This document shows positions 26,243 to 36,498 of a stretch of DNA of 64,000 nt, one piece after another (positions within the stretch are counted from its first letter, which is position 1; every line of letters begins with the position of its first letter). The notes under the pieces were generated by a model, which was not told where the DNA came from, made no database searches, and was given only the letters and a program-made list of their open reading frames with translations. A program made the translations under genes and the position numbers. The DNA is from Dyadobacter jejuensis (GTDB taxonomy: Bacteria; Bacteroidota; Bacteroidia; Cytophagales; Spirosomataceae). Location: positions 124,001-188,000 of the forward strand of contig NZ_QGDT01000005.1 of NCBI RefSeq assembly GCF_003149085.1, in the 5' to 3' direction.

Positions 26243-29200
26243 ATGGGGATTTGTCTTGTCCATTCACATTTAGTAGAACTTTACAAAACAACCAAAGGTA
26301 TGCAAAAACATCGATTACCTCTTAAAATTATTGTGTCCATGCTTAAATTTTCGGGTTTCCATCTGTTATGGATAATGCTGAGCTTCGGAATGAGCATAGC
26401 CAAGGACAGCCGTGCCCAGGAATTACTTTCTCGCTCTGTGACTTTCGAAATGGAAGATCAGGATCTACAGCTGGTATTGAGTAAGATAGAAAAAGCTGCG
26501 AAGGTCAAATTTAGCTATGAACCCATCGTATTATCTGATCAGAAAAAGGTGAATATAGTGGCCAAAGCGGAGCCATTATCCAGTGTGCTGGATAGGTTGC
26601 TTATCCCTTTGAAGGTTCAATATAAGGTCTCTGGGAAGTATATTATATTAACTAAAAAGGTGGAGCCCGTCAAGGCTTCCTCGGCTTTGAAGAGGGACGA
26701 TGAAAGCCTCATTAATTTTCGAAAAATCTCCGGACGAGTCACCGACGAAGCGGGGGTGGGCCTGCCTGGGGTAAGTATCCTGGTAAAAGGCTCCCAGCAA
26801 GGTACGACCACCGATGTGGAGGGCTCCTTCGAGCTTTCGGTCGAGGATCCAGCCGCCTTATTGATATTTTCGTATGTGGGCTACGTTAGTCAGGAGATTG
26901 CCATTGGGAAACGGTCCACGATCGAGGTGTCCCTAAAACATGATAACAAATCTTTAGAAGAAGTGGTGGTAGTGGGCTATGGTACCCAAACCAAGGCTAA
27001 CCTTACCGGGGCAGTCTCCTCTATTAGTGGCGATGTTTTGGAAAGTAGGCCTTTGGTCAATATTGCTCAGGGGCTACAAGGGCTAGTTCCTAACCTCAAT
27101 ATTAACCTCAATAGTGGAGCTCCTGGCCGAGGTGCTACCTATAACATCAGGGGGAATACCTCCATCAACGGGGGAGGACCATTGATTCTGGTAGATGGCG
27201 TTCAGATGGACCCCAACCTGATCAACCCTGCCGACGTGGCCAGCGTGACGGTTTTGAAGGATGCAGCATCTGCCGCCATTTATGGCGTGAGGGGGGCTTA
27301 TGGGGTGATCCTGATCACAACCAAAACTCCTAATAAAAACAATCCTTTAAGGGTAAATTATTCCTCCTCGTTTACCTCTTCACGACCAACTCGCCTACCC
27401 GACTATGTTAACTCTGTCGACTATATCGCGATGAATAGGGAAGCCGACGCAACCGGCGGGCGAACGGGTGGAACCCAGGCCAGTAATAAGTTTACAGATT
27501 TGGATTTCGAAAATGCCCAGAAGTATTTTAATGATCCCATTAACAATTTACCAGTATATGTGGATCCAGGAAATCCATCGGTTTACCGGTATGTGGGTAA
27601 TACCGATTGGATTAAGGAGCTTTATAGTGGTAGTGCTCCCATGATGGACCATAATTTGTCGCTTTCTGGTGGAGAAAACAAAACCTCTTTTGTAGCATCC
27701 TTGGGGCTTCTGAGCCAGAAAGGAATTCTAAAAATTACCGATCAACGATTTAAAAGATACAATGCCAGCTTAAAACTGAATACCGAGGTAACTAAATGGT
27801 TGGATTTGAATTTTAAAATGAGTCTGAATCGAACTGAAAATAATACCGCTAGTGATAGAAATAGAACGGGAATGGCTGAGAGTAGGATAGGTGGGGACCT
27901 GAGGCCAAACATGCCGGTGTACCATCCCGATGGGAACTTTTCGGGCCAGGGTAACTGGACCAACCCCATCGCATTAGCACAGCTCAATGGTAGAATGAAG
28001 ACCCAAGCCAACGATCTATGGCTTACCGGTGGTTTTGTATTAAAGCCTTTAAAGGGGCTCAGGGTTGTCTCAAATTTTACCTGGAATAATTACCAGAGAA
28101 ATGAACAAGAGCATCAGAAAGAATATTATGAATATGGTGTGGATGGGATTTTGCTTGGGAGTTTTCCATGGACGAAGCCTACCAGGGTGATAGAACGTAA
28201 TAATAACGATTACTATACGGTTGTTAATTCCTATGCGGATTATGAGTTTAATACGGGTAATAAACACTATCTGAAAGCCATGGTAGGGTATAACCAGGAA
28301 TTAAAAACTACAAAATTTGTCTCGACTTCTGTCAAAAACCTGATTGACCCTACCTTGCCAGCCATCAATCTAAATAATGATGATCGGCCAATTGTAGCGG
28401 GTAGCCAGGGAGACTGGGCCGTGAGTGGTACGTTTTTCAGATTAAACTATGATTTTGCCAAGAAATACCTATTGGAAGTAAATGGCCGGTATGATGGGAC
28501 CTCTCGTTTTCCAAGAGGCAACCGTTACGTCTTTTTGCCCTCTATCTCTGCCGGGTGGAGAGTGTCTGAGGAGTCATTCTTTGCTCCGCTGAACCACGTG
28601 GTCAATGATTTGAAAATACGTGCCTCCTACGGTAAGCTAGGGAATCAGGCGGGCGACCAGCTTGGCAATTATCCATACCTTACCACCATGCCAACGGGTA
28701 ATATAGCCTATGTGTTTGGCAGCCAACAAGGTACTGCGGTAGGAGCTCCTGGATTGATCAGCCCTAATTTTACATGGGAAAAAGTAACTAGTACGGATAT
28801 CGGGCTTGATTTTGACCTTTTTCAAAATCGACTCACTACGAGCTTTGACTGGTATATCCGCGAAACAAGGGATATGATTGTGGGCGCATTCCCGCTTCCT
28901 TCTGTATTGGGTACTAGCCCTCCCCGAAGAAACGCCGCCGATATGAAAACGGTAGGATGGGAATTGTCTACCACTTGGAAGGACAAAATAAATGCGGATT
29001 GGAGCTATAATATCACGTTGGCATTGTCTGATTATACTTCGAAAATTACCAAATATGATCTTAACGAGACAATGACCATTGGGAGCCGTTATGAAGGGGA
29101 GACGTTGGGGGAGATTTGGGGCTATGAGACGGATGGATTTTTCCTGACCGACGATGAAGCGGCCAATTTTGACCAAAAGCAATTGTGGGGAGGAACTTAT

Positions 29201-29776
29201 TTGGCTGGAGATATTCGATATGCGGATTTGGATGGCGACGGTAAGATTACCCGTGGAACCAATACTGTGCAGAACCCAGGCGATCGTAGAATTATTGGGA
29301 ATAGTACCCCTAGATATCAATTTGGTTTTAACTTTTCTACTCAATACAAAAACTTTGATTTTACCTTCTTATTTCAAGGGGTTGGCAGTAGACAAGTGGC
29401 TGTAGGTGGTCAGGAATTTTGGGGGTTTACCAACGAATGGCAAGTTCCCTTAAAACACAACCTAGACTATTGGACCGAAGAGAATCCTAATGCTTATTTC
29501 CCGCGGCTGAGGCTAGGGGGAGGTGGAAACTTCCAAACTCAGACAAAGTATTTGCAAAATGCTGCTTATATGCGAATGAAAAATTTGTCGCTAGGGTATG
29601 TGGTGCCACATGCTATTACTAACCGTATCCACATTAACAATATTCGGGTTTATGCCACTGCTCAAAACCTCTTTGAGTTTACCAAGTTTTACAAATCACA
29701 GGATCCTGAAACCGTCTTTCAAAATACTTATCCTTTGAACCGGTCCATTTCTGTAGGTGTGCAAATTGGTTTATAA
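26243..29776 (+). CDS. SusC-type TonB-dependent receptor with N-terminal STN signalling domain
   Basis: A 1177-residue outer-membrane receptor. The ATG at 26300 (MQKHRLPLK) is the more likely start, as it follows an A/G-rich stretch and places the hydrophobic signal (FHLLWIMLSFGMSIA) near the N-terminus. Residues about 60-138 are the STN domain, 160-232 a carboxypeptidase-regulatory-like domain, and SLEEVVVVGYG (237-247) the SusC hallmark. The plug contains NIRGNTSINGGGPLILVDGV and the barrel ends in VGVQIGL. It lies downstream of the sigma/FecR pair and upstream of SusD, and should both import the glycan ligand and signal its presence. Confidence 0.95.
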   Translation: MGICLVHSHLVELYKTTKGMQKHRLPLKIIVSMLKFSGFHLLWIMLSFGMSIAKDSRAQELLSRSVTFEMEDQDLQLVLSKIEKAAKVKFSYEPIVLSDQKKVNIVAKAEPLSSVLDRLLIPLKVQYKVSGKYIILTKKVEPVKASSALKRDDESLINFRKISGRVTDEAGVGLPGVSILVKGSQQGTTTDVEGSFELSVEDPAALLIFSYVGYVSQEIAIGKRSTIEVSLKHDNKSLEEVVVVGYGTQTKANLTGAVSSISGDVLESRPLVNIAQGLQGLVPNLNINLNSGAPGRGATYNIRGNTSINGGGPLILVDGVQMDPNLINPADVASVTVLKDAASAAIYGVRGAYGVILITTKTPNKNNPLRVNYSSSFTSSRPTRLPDYVNSVDYIAMNREADATGGRTGGTQASNKFTDLDFENAQKYFNDPINNLPVYVDPGNPSVYRYVGNTDWIKELYSGSAPMMDHNLSLSGGENKTSFVASLGLLSQKGILKITDQRFKRYNASLKLNTEVTKWLDLNFKMSLNRTENNTASDRNRTGMAESRIGGDLRPNMPVYHPDGNFSGQGNWTNPIALAQLNGRMKTQANDLWLTGGFVLKPLKGLRVVSNFTWNNYQRNEQEHQKEYYEYGVDGILLGSFPWTKPTRVIERNNNDYYTVVNSYADYEFNTGNKHYLKAMVGYNQELKTTKFVSTSVKNLIDPTLPAINLNNDDRPIVAGSQGDWAVSGTFFRLNYDFAKKYLLEVNGRYDGTSRFPRGNRYVFLPSISAGWRVSEESFFAPLNHVVNDLKIRASYGKLGNQAGDQLGNYPYLTTMPTGNIAYVFGSQQGTAVGAPGLISPNFTWEKVTSTDIGLDFDLFQNRLTTSFDWYIRETRDMIVGAFPLPSVLGTSPPRRNAADMKTVGWELSTTWKDKINADWSYNITLALSDYTSKITKYDLNETMTIGSRYEGETLGEIWGYETDGFFLTDDEAANFDQKQLWGGTYLAGDIRYADLDGDGKITRGTNTVQNPGDRRIIGNSTPRYQFGFNFSTQYKNFDFTFLFQGVGSRQVAVGGQEFWGFTNEWQVPLKHNLDYWTEENPNAYFPRLRLGGGGNFQTQTKYLQNAAYMRMKNLSLGYVVPHAITNRIHINNIRVYATAQNLFEFTKFYKSQDPETVFQNTYPLNRSISVGVQIGL

Positions 29777-29797
29777 ACCTTAAAAACGAATTCAATT

Positions 29798-31456
29798 ATG
29801 AAAGCTAAAATATATTTATTCTTATTGATCTTAACCATGTCCTGCCGGAACGAAGATTTCCTGGATCTTTACCCCAAGGATGCGATTACGGAGCAGACCT
29901 TCTTTAAAAATGAAAATGATCTGAAGCTCTATGCCAATCAGTTCTACCCATCACTGCCGGTGCAGCCCAGTCTGTCCGACAATAATTCCGATGATTTTGT
30001 GCCTAGCAATCGAAACAGTTTTTTAGCTGGAACCTATGTGGTGCCGGTATCTGGAGGAGGATGGAGCTGGACCAATGAGCGGAATGTCAATTATTTCTTG
30101 CAACGCTACCAACGAGCCGATATAAGCGACGTCCTCAAAAACAAATATGCGGGAGAAGTTCGGTTGTTTAGGGCATATTTCTATTGGAGAAAAGTGGTCC
30201 AATTTGGAGATGTACCCTGGTTGAATGCAGATTTGAACGATTTGTCACCTGAACTATACGATCCGAAGCTTCCCCAAAAACAAGTGATGGATTCGGTATT
30301 GACCGACTTGAATTTCGCCATCGCTCACTTGCCCTTGCCCAAGGATACAGAATTGGGCAGGCTCCATAAGTATGCTGCGGCTGCCTTGAAGTCCCGGATA
30401 TGCCTTTGGGAAGGTACTTATAGGAAATATCATGGGCTTGGCGACGAGCAAAAGTTCTTGCAGGAAGCGGTTGACGCCTCAGAAATGGTCATGAATTCCG
30501 GGCTTTATGATATCTATAGTACGGGCAACCCATCTACTGACTATTACGACCTTTTTATACAAGAAGAGTTGAGCTCCAATGTGGAGGCGATATTACCGAT
30601 GCGGTATCTGAAAAATATTGTGATGCACGGACTCACCAGATCATTAGGTGAATCAGGTACTGGTTTTAGCAAAAATTTTGTCCGTTCTTTTCTCAGTTCC
30701 GATGGCCTGCCTACCAGTCTTAGCCCCTTGTATAAAGGAGACAACACGCTGGAAGAGGAAGCCACTGCACGCGATCCACGGTTCAAGCAGTTGATTGGAA
30801 CGAATGGTTTTGTTTTTCAAATAAGTGCCTCTGGCGCTCAGGATTTGATCACCCTTCCAAGGATAGGGTCCAATGCCGCTCCGACTGGTTACCAGCTCAT
30901 AAAGGGGAGGTCGTCGGATCTGGAGCAATGGAATGCCCTTCAGTCTACCTTAGATCTGTTTATATTTCGATATGCCGAGACCTTACTGAATTATGCAGAG
31001 GCAAAAGCCGAGCTAGGGGAGGCCGATCAATCGGTGTTGGACAGGTCCATTAACAAGATCAGGGACCGTGTCGCCATGCCCCATATGACTACAGAGGTGC
31101 CCAAAGACCCACAGTCCGATTTCCCTTCCCTTTCCGCTTTGATAGACGAAATACGTCGTGAAAGAAGGGTTGAGCTCGCTGCCGAAGGCTTTCGCTTCGA
31201 CGATCTGTTGCGGTGGAAAGCAGGGGAACAGATAGAAAAACCAGAGACAATCTTAGGGTTAAAATTGAATGCCGCTTACAAAACTCAATTTCCGGCAAGC
31301 CAAATTAGTGGTATCGTCGTCGATGAGAACGATCTGATTCGTATTTATAGCAATATCGATAGTCGAGTTTGGGATGATAAAATGTATCATTATCCTATTC
31401 CCACCCAGGAGCTTTCTTTAAATCCAAAACTTGCCCCACAAAATGCGGGTTGGTAA
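29798..31456 (+). CDS. SusD/RagB-family outer-membrane lipoprotein
   Basis: A 552-residue lipoprotein with lipobox TMSC (C16) followed by RNEDFLDLYPKDAITEQTFF, the SusD start pattern. The helical TPR region (LFRAYFYWRKVVQFGDVPW, AAAALKSRICLWEGTYRKY) and the IRRERRVELAAEGFRFDDLLRW segment are typical. The C-terminus is QNAGW, a variant of the usual QNPGW. It begins 21 bases after the SusC stop and partners it in glycan capture. Two fucosidases follow, so a fucosylated ligand is plausible. Confidence 0.95.
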   Translation: MKAKIYLFLLILTMSCRNEDFLDLYPKDAITEQTFFKNENDLKLYANQFYPSLPVQPSLSDNNSDDFVPSNRNSFLAGTYVVPVSGGGWSWTNERNVNYFLQRYQRADISDVLKNKYAGEVRLFRAYFYWRKVVQFGDVPWLNADLNDLSPELYDPKLPQKQVMDSVLTDLNFAIAHLPLPKDTELGRLHKYAAAALKSRICLWEGTYRKYHGLGDEQKFLQEAVDASEMVMNSGLYDIYSTGNPSTDYYDLFIQEELSSNVEAILPMRYLKNIVMHGLTRSLGESGTGFSKNFVRSFLSSDGLPTSLSPLYKGDNTLEEEATARDPRFKQLIGTNGFVFQISASGAQDLITLPRIGSNAAPTGYQLIKGRSSDLEQWNALQSTLDLFIFRYAETLLNYAEAKAELGEADQSVLDRSINKIRDRVAMPHMTTEVPKDPQSDFPSLSALIDEIRRERRVELAAEGFRFDDLLRWKAGEQIEKPETILGLKLNAAYKTQFPASQISGIVVDENDLIRIYSNIDSRVWDDKMYHYPIPTQELSLNPKLAPQNAGW

Positions 31457-31463
31457 TTCTGAA

Positions 31464-31493
31464 AATTCAGAGGGCAGCAATGTCCTCTGAATT
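31464..31493 (+). other. Hairpin between susD and the first fucosidase gene
   Basis: Perfect 10-bp arms AATTCAGAGG (31464-31473) and CCTCTGAATT (31484-31493) with a 10-base loop begin 8 bases after the SusD stop. No T tract follows, so it may be a read-through hairpin or mRNA 3' stabiliser that sets SusCD expression above that of the downstream enzymes. Confidence 0.6.
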
Positions 31494-31547
31494 CAAAGAT
31501 CAATATACCCGGTTTTAATCCTTTTTGACACTTATTCTTATCGCTTT

Positions 31548-33272
31548 ATGTTCCGCAAATTAATTTGTTATAGTAAGCCACTAGGTCTTATAGCAATACT
31601 GTTTTTGATACTCATTCCCGATTCTAGAGCACAAATACCCACGCCCACGGCTCCCCAACTGTATTGGCAAAAAAAAGAAAGGATCATGTTTATCCATTTT
31701 GCACCGAATACCTGGACGGGCCTGTCACAAGATGATAATTCGCTGCCATTGAATCGAATTAACCCTACAGAACTCGATACCGATCAGTGGTGTCAAACGG
31801 CAAAATTATGGGGAGCCGAAATGATCGTTTTTGTCGCCAAACACTCTGGCGGGTTTTGCTGGTGGCAAACCAATACAACGGATTATGGTGTAAGGAATAT
31901 TCCATGGAGAGAGGGGAAGGGCGACCTAATGGCCGATATTTCTAAATCTTGCGATAAATATGGCTTGGACTTAGGGGTATACATCTACCCAGGCGACAAG
32001 ACTTGGGGAGCCGGGCTGGGCAGTGGAGGAAAGACCGACGATCCTACCAAACAAGAGGCCTATAATAAGGTTTTTAGACAGCAACTTACAGAGGTATTGT
32101 CTAATTATAAAAAGGTAAAGGAGGTCTGGTTCGATGGTAGTTGTGTGATTGATATTTCGGATATACTCGCTAAATATGCGGATGATGCCGTTATTTTTCA
32201 GGGGCCATCGGCTACAATCCGTTGGGTGGGGAATGAGCGAGGAATAGCTCCTTATCCTAATTGGTATACCCTCAAAAAAGAAGATTTAGCTACAGGGACC
32301 GCTCATGCCCTTCATTCCGATCCGGATGGGGACGCCTATGCGCCTCTTGAGGTCGATGTGCCTTTTTTGATGACCGATAAACACCATAAGTGGTTTTGGG
32401 CTCCAGATACAGATAGTCAGTTATTGACCCTGCCCAAACTTATGGAAATATATTATAGTTCGGTAGGCCGAGGGAGTGTGTTATTATTAAATGCCACACC
32501 AGATACTACAGGAGTTATCCCGGCCTCTCACGTAAAACGATATGCTGAATTTGGACGGGAGATAGAACGTCGGTTTAAGAAACCGATTCGTGCCGTTTCT
32601 GGGAAAGGTAATACCCTGGAGGTCGACTTTGGTAGGCCAACAACGATTAACCATGCCGTGATTGAAGAAGACTTGGCAAAAGGGCAACGCGTAAGGAAAT
32701 ATGTAATCGAAGGATTAGAAGATAATAAATGGGTCAAAATTTCGGAAGGCTCGTCCGTCGGTAGTAAGCGTATAGATGCTTTTCAGGAAAGTAAATTCAG
32801 GAAGGTGCGTTTGCATATTACTGAATCTGTGGCTGAGCCAGCCATACAGAAATTGGCTTTTTACCATATAAAAATTAGGCCCTCATCCATGGCTTCGAAA
32901 GTGGAACAGCAACCCGTTCAGGTAGGAGGATGGGATAGACAAACTTTTAACTCGGAATGGGAAGATTTTCAGTTGGATTTAACTCCTCAGTTCATCGATA
33001 AGGTGGGGCAATTTGAACTTAGGTTTCAGCTTATCAGTCACGATAGAGAAAGCAAGGGGCATGGTCTGGAGTTTGAGGACGTCACCATTCAGATGTATGG
33101 AGCGGATCGCCCAGCCGATATTCAAGCTACAGGACCTAATACTTTTATGATTAATTATTCCCAGCATACCACCAAAGAAACCACACAGCCCGTCATTTTT
33201 AAAGCTAGGGTTCGGTCGAAGCCAGCGCGGTCTGTCGGTTCAATCAATATCCGTATGATTCACTTAAACTAG
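31548..33272 (+). CDS. Alpha-L-fucosidase (GH29) with C-terminal beta-sandwich domains
   Basis: A 574-residue secreted GH29 enzyme. A signal peptide ends near DSRAQ. The catalytic barrel opens with YWQKKERIMFIHFAPNTW, contains FVAKHSGGFCWWQTNTTDYGV (part of the substrate pocket) and places the nucleophile at D196 in VWFDGS. Residues about 340-450 resemble the discoidin-like domain typical of the GH29-B type, which usually cuts alpha-1,3/1,4 fucosyl branches. A further C-terminal beta-domain (about 455-574) is unassigned. It follows SusD by 91 bases and is followed by a second GH29, so the pair probably removes different fucosyl linkages from the imported or surface-bound glycan. Confidence 0.92.
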   Translation: MFRKLICYSKPLGLIAILFLILIPDSRAQIPTPTAPQLYWQKKERIMFIHFAPNTWTGLSQDDNSLPLNRINPTELDTDQWCQTAKLWGAEMIVFVAKHSGGFCWWQTNTTDYGVRNIPWREGKGDLMADISKSCDKYGLDLGVYIYPGDKTWGAGLGSGGKTDDPTKQEAYNKVFRQQLTEVLSNYKKVKEVWFDGSCVIDISDILAKYADDAVIFQGPSATIRWVGNERGIAPYPNWYTLKKEDLATGTAHALHSDPDGDAYAPLEVDVPFLMTDKHHKWFWAPDTDSQLLTLPKLMEIYYSSVGRGSVLLLNATPDTTGVIPASHVKRYAEFGREIERRFKKPIRAVSGKGNTLEVDFGRPTTINHAVIEEDLAKGQRVRKYVIEGLEDNKWVKISEGSSVGSKRIDAFQESKFRKVRLHITESVAEPAIQKLAFYHIKIRPSSMASKVEQQPVQVGGWDRQTFNSEWEDFQLDLTPQFIDKVGQFELRFQLISHDRESKGHGLEFEDVTIQMYGADRPADIQATGPNTFMINYSQHTTKETTQPVIFKARVRSKPARSVGSINIRMIHLN

Positions 33273-33358
33273 GGCAACTAAGCAGTAACGGCCTCCTTCA
33301 ACAAAGGCCCCAAAGACACTATTCCTAAGCCTTACCTAAACCTAAATATCACCAAGCA

Positions 33359-34711
33359 ATGAAAAAAATCTTTCTCCTACTAGTATTATGGACTAGTTCA
33401 GTGACGGTTAGGAGCCAGAACGTTAAACATATATTGCCTACCAAGCCACAAATAGAATGGTCGGAGGCAGAGATTGGCGTCATGTACCATCTGGATATGC
33501 AGGTATTTGAGCCTACTTATTTGTTTAGGGAGGATTGGAATTACCAGCCCGATGTCTCCAAATTTAACCCCACCGAGCTGGATACCGATCAATGGCTTAA
33601 GTCGGCCAAGGCCGCTGGAGCTAAATACGCGGTGTTAGTCGCCAAACATTGCAGCGGATTTAGCCTTTGGCCAACGAGTGCCCATGACTATAGCGTAAAA
33701 AACGTACCCTGGAAAAACGGCAAAGGCGATATTGTAAAAGACTTCATAGCTTCCTGCAAAAAATACGGGATTAAGCCGGGTCTCTACGCCAGTGCCTCGG
33801 TAAATGCCTACTTTCAGGTTAATAATCCGGGTAGGGTACTTTCAGGAAACCAAGAGGACCAAGAAAAGTATAAACAAATTGTAAGAACTCAGTTGACGGA
33901 ACTGTGGACACAATATGGAGAATTGTTCGAGATTTGGTTCGATGGGGGTGTGCTGCCCCCCGACAAAGGAGGAATTGAGATGCTATCTCTGCTGAAAAAA
34001 TACCAACCCAAGGCAGCAGCCTTTCAAGGCCCCTATGGCTATGAAAACAATATACGATGGGTGGGCAACGAAAACGGAGTAGCTCCTTACCCCTGTTGGT
34101 CGCAAGCCGACTCCACGACTTCGGCCACTGGTCTTATCCAAATAAAAGGTCTGAATGGTAGTCCTGACGGTGCCTTTTGGTGCCCCGGCGAGGCTGATTT
34201 TCCCTTGCGCAAACATGCCTTCCTAGGCGGGTGGTTTTGGAAGGAAGGGGAAGAAGATAAAATTCGCTCCTTGGAGGATCTTAAATCCAGATACAATGAA
34301 ACCGTCGGAAGGAATACCAACATGCTACTCGGCGTGGTAGTAGATGACCGAGGGCTAGTTCCCGATGCCGATGTAAATCGGCTAAAGGAATTTGGAGATC
34401 AGGTAGACAAAAGATTTTCAAAGTTATTAGGGAGCACTTCTGGAAAAGGTCTAAATACATTAACCGTCCAATTTGCCAAGCCTCAAAATATTAGAGATGT
34501 CATTATTCAGGAAGATATTGCATTGGGCCAAAGGGTACGCGAATATGCACTATATGGTCAAAGAAAAGGGGACTGGCAACGGATAGCCGAGGGGAGTAGC
34601 ATTGGCCATAAAAGAATCGAATCGCTTCAGGAAGGCGATTTTGACGCCATCAAACTGGTGATTGAGAAGTCGGCTGGCAGTCCGATGATTAAGAACTTGG
34701 CTTGCTATTAG
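33359..34711 (+). CDS. Alpha-L-fucosidase (GH29)
   Basis: A 450-residue GH29 enzyme with a Sec signal (MKKIFLLLVLWTSSVTVRSQ). LDTDQWLKSAKAAGAKYAVL and VAKHCSGFSLWPTSAHDYSV match the family, and D195 in EIWFDGG is the catalytic nucleophile. The C-terminal part (residues about 345-450) is a discoidin-like domain ending in NLACY. It is clearly related to the neighbouring fucosidase but lacks that protein's extra C-terminal domain. It lies 86 bases downstream of the first fucosidase. Linkage preference cannot be read from the sequence. Confidence 0.92.
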   Translation: MKKIFLLLVLWTSSVTVRSQNVKHILPTKPQIEWSEAEIGVMYHLDMQVFEPTYLFREDWNYQPDVSKFNPTELDTDQWLKSAKAAGAKYAVLVAKHCSGFSLWPTSAHDYSVKNVPWKNGKGDIVKDFIASCKKYGIKPGLYASASVNAYFQVNNPGRVLSGNQEDQEKYKQIVRTQLTELWTQYGELFEIWFDGGVLPPDKGGIEMLSLLKKYQPKAAAFQGPYGYENNIRWVGNENGVAPYPCWSQADSTTSATGLIQIKGLNGSPDGAFWCPGEADFPLRKHAFLGGWFWKEGEEDKIRSLEDLKSRYNETVGRNTNMLLGVVVDDRGLVPDADVNRLKEFGDQVDKRFSKLLGSTSGKGLNTLTVQFAKPQNIRDVIIQEDIALGQRVREYALYGQRKGDWQRIAEGSSIGHKRIESLQEGDFDAIKLVIEKSAGSPMIKNLACY

Positions 34712-34867
34712 GACCGTAAGCCGACTGAGTGTATGGCGTCATGTAGGTTGAATCCAAAAAATTATCAGTAGAATATAGCCTAATGATCCTCTGATTGGGT
34801 AGTTCTAATGAAGTAAAGTAGCCGCTCAGATACCTAGGTGGTTGCCTTATCTAACCCTTAAACAGAA

Positions 34868-36346
34868 GTGATATTTTCAATGAGTTCTTTTCGTAATGTT
34901 TTGTACAGCATGGTAGGTACGGTGCTGTTGACAACGCCCTCCTGGGGCCAAGCCAAAAAAGTGCATCCTGATAACAAGTATGCCGAAGCAGAGTTGATTC
35001 AGAAAAAAGCCAATGGCTTTAAGGGGATTTGGTATATGAACCAACCCTCCAACGATGAATATGTGTACAAATACAGTGGGGGCTTAGCCGTATACCCTGC
35101 TAACCACAGGCCCTTTGCCATGTATGCCCCCAAGGTAAACAAAACCTTTTTTTGCTTTGGAGGAACAGACGATAAAAATTCGACTTTATTGCATAATGTT
35201 TCTTATTTTGATCATCGAACGGGTAAGGTGGCCAACCCTGTAACGTTGCTGGACAAGAAAACCACAGATGCCCACGATAATCCCGTTATTTCTATTGACA
35301 ATGAGGGGTATATATGGATATTCTCTACTTCTCATGGTACCACACGGCCATCTTATATCCATAAAAGTAAGAAGCCCTATGATATCGAAGACTTTGAAAC
35401 AATCGCTGCCACCGAAATGGTGAATGGGGAAGAGAAGCCTTTCAATAATTTCTCTTACTTTCAGGTGTACCCCATCAAGGGAAAGGGCTTTATTGCCTTG
35501 TTTACTAAATACAACAAGAAAGGGAATAGGGTTATCGGGTTTAATACGAGTAAAGATGGTGTAAAGTGGAACGAATGGAAAGTGTTGGCACATATTCAGA
35601 CGGGGCATTATCAGGTAAGTGCCGAGTCGAATGGCAAAGTAGGGGTGGCCTTCGACTACCATCCTGATGGAAAGGGACTCAATTATCGTACTAATTTACA
35701 ATATTTGGAGACTGCCGATTTTGGTGAAACATGGCAAAATATTCAGGGGCAGCGTGCTACACTGCCTTTGACGAATGCCGAAAACCTGGCGGTGGTACAT
35801 GACTATGCCAGCGAAAAGCTCAACTGCTATCTATTAGATATCGCATTCGATCAAAAACAAAAGCCTGCCATTCTGGTCATATCTAGCAAGGGGTTTGAGG
35901 CTGGGCCAGGAAACAATCCTCGCAACTGGACGTTTTATCGGGCTCCCAAAAATGAGTGGAAGTCCAGTGTGGTCACTACTTCCGATAGTAATTATGATAT
36001 GGGATCTATATTTATAGAATCTAAAAATCGGATTAAAGTGATAGGGCCCACCATCGATGGCCCCCAAGCCTATAATCCTGGTGGCGAAGTGGCCATGTGG
36101 GAAAGTAAAAATGGCGGGAAAAGTTGGGCACTGGCTAAGCAAATGACTAAGAATAGTGCCATGAACCATACTTATGTGCGCAAACCGCACCACGCCCATC
36201 CCGACTTTTACGGTATCTGGGCCGATGGCCACGGTCGGAAACCCTCTGAGTCCTACCTCTACTTTACCAACCGCCAAGGGGATGTATTTCAGTTGCCTCG
36301 CCATGCTACAGAAGACATGATCACTCCCGTTAAAGTACAGGACTAG
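34868..36346 (+). CDS. BNR-repeat-containing secreted protein (BNR_4-like)
   Basis: A secreted protein of about 490 residues. A GTG at 34868 opens the frame, but the ATG at 34880 (MSSFRNVLYSM) is the better start. After a signal ending in SWGQA, KANGFKGIWYMNQP and the repeated blade motifs (SIDNEGYIWIFSTSHG, FNTSKDGVKWNEW, ADFGETWQN, SKNGGKSWALAKQ) mark a seven-bladed propeller of the BNR_4 type (PF15892). This fold includes ulvan-type polysaccharide lyases (PL24/PL25/PL40) and some glycosidases, but many members have unknown activity. It follows two fucosidases and ends the rightward operon before a strong terminator. Role in the same glycan breakdown is inferred from context. Confidence 0.78.
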   Translation: MIFSMSSFRNVLYSMVGTVLLTTPSWGQAKKVHPDNKYAEAELIQKKANGFKGIWYMNQPSNDEYVYKYSGGLAVYPANHRPFAMYAPKVNKTFFCFGGTDDKNSTLLHNVSYFDHRTGKVANPVTLLDKKTTDAHDNPVISIDNEGYIWIFSTSHGTTRPSYIHKSKKPYDIEDFETIAATEMVNGEEKPFNNFSYFQVYPIKGKGFIALFTKYNKKGNRVIGFNTSKDGVKWNEWKVLAHIQTGHYQVSAESNGKVGVAFDYHPDGKGLNYRTNLQYLETADFGETWQNIQGQRATLPLTNAENLAVVHDYASEKLNCYLLDIAFDQKQKPAILVISSKGFEAGPGNNPRNWTFYRAPKNEWKSSVVTTSDSNYDMGSIFIESKNRIKVIGPTIDGPQAYNPGGEVAMWESKNGGKSWALAKQMTKNSAMNHTYVRKPHHAHPDFYGIWADGHGRKPSESYLYFTNRQGDVFQLPRHATEDMITPVKVQD

Positions 36347-36440
36347 GACATCTCCTACGACCATTAACTAACGGTAGAGGCTGTCGAAGGCTCGTTTACC
36401 ACGATGGCGGTCATGATAAAGTATAGCTTCAGCAAAAAAC

Positions 36441-36480
36441 AAACTAGCCTATTCCTCCGCGTGGTGGAATAGGCTAGTTT
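36441..36480. terminator. Bidirectional terminator between convergent operons
   Basis: Perfect 15-bp arms at 36441-36455 and 36466-36480 with a 10-base loop. On the plus strand ATTTATTT follows; on the minus strand GTTTTTTGC follows. It separates the rightward BNR-protein gene from the leftward lipoprotein gene and should stop transcription from both sides. Confidence 0.88.
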
Positions 36481-36498
36481 ATTTATTTCAGGTTCTAA

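Noticed and set aside
28637-29344. A 235-codon frame antisense to the SusC gene, among many long antisense frames.
   Set aside because: It mirrors the coding sequence of a clear SusC barrel, has no recognisable motif or start context, and is explained by codon bias on the other strand.
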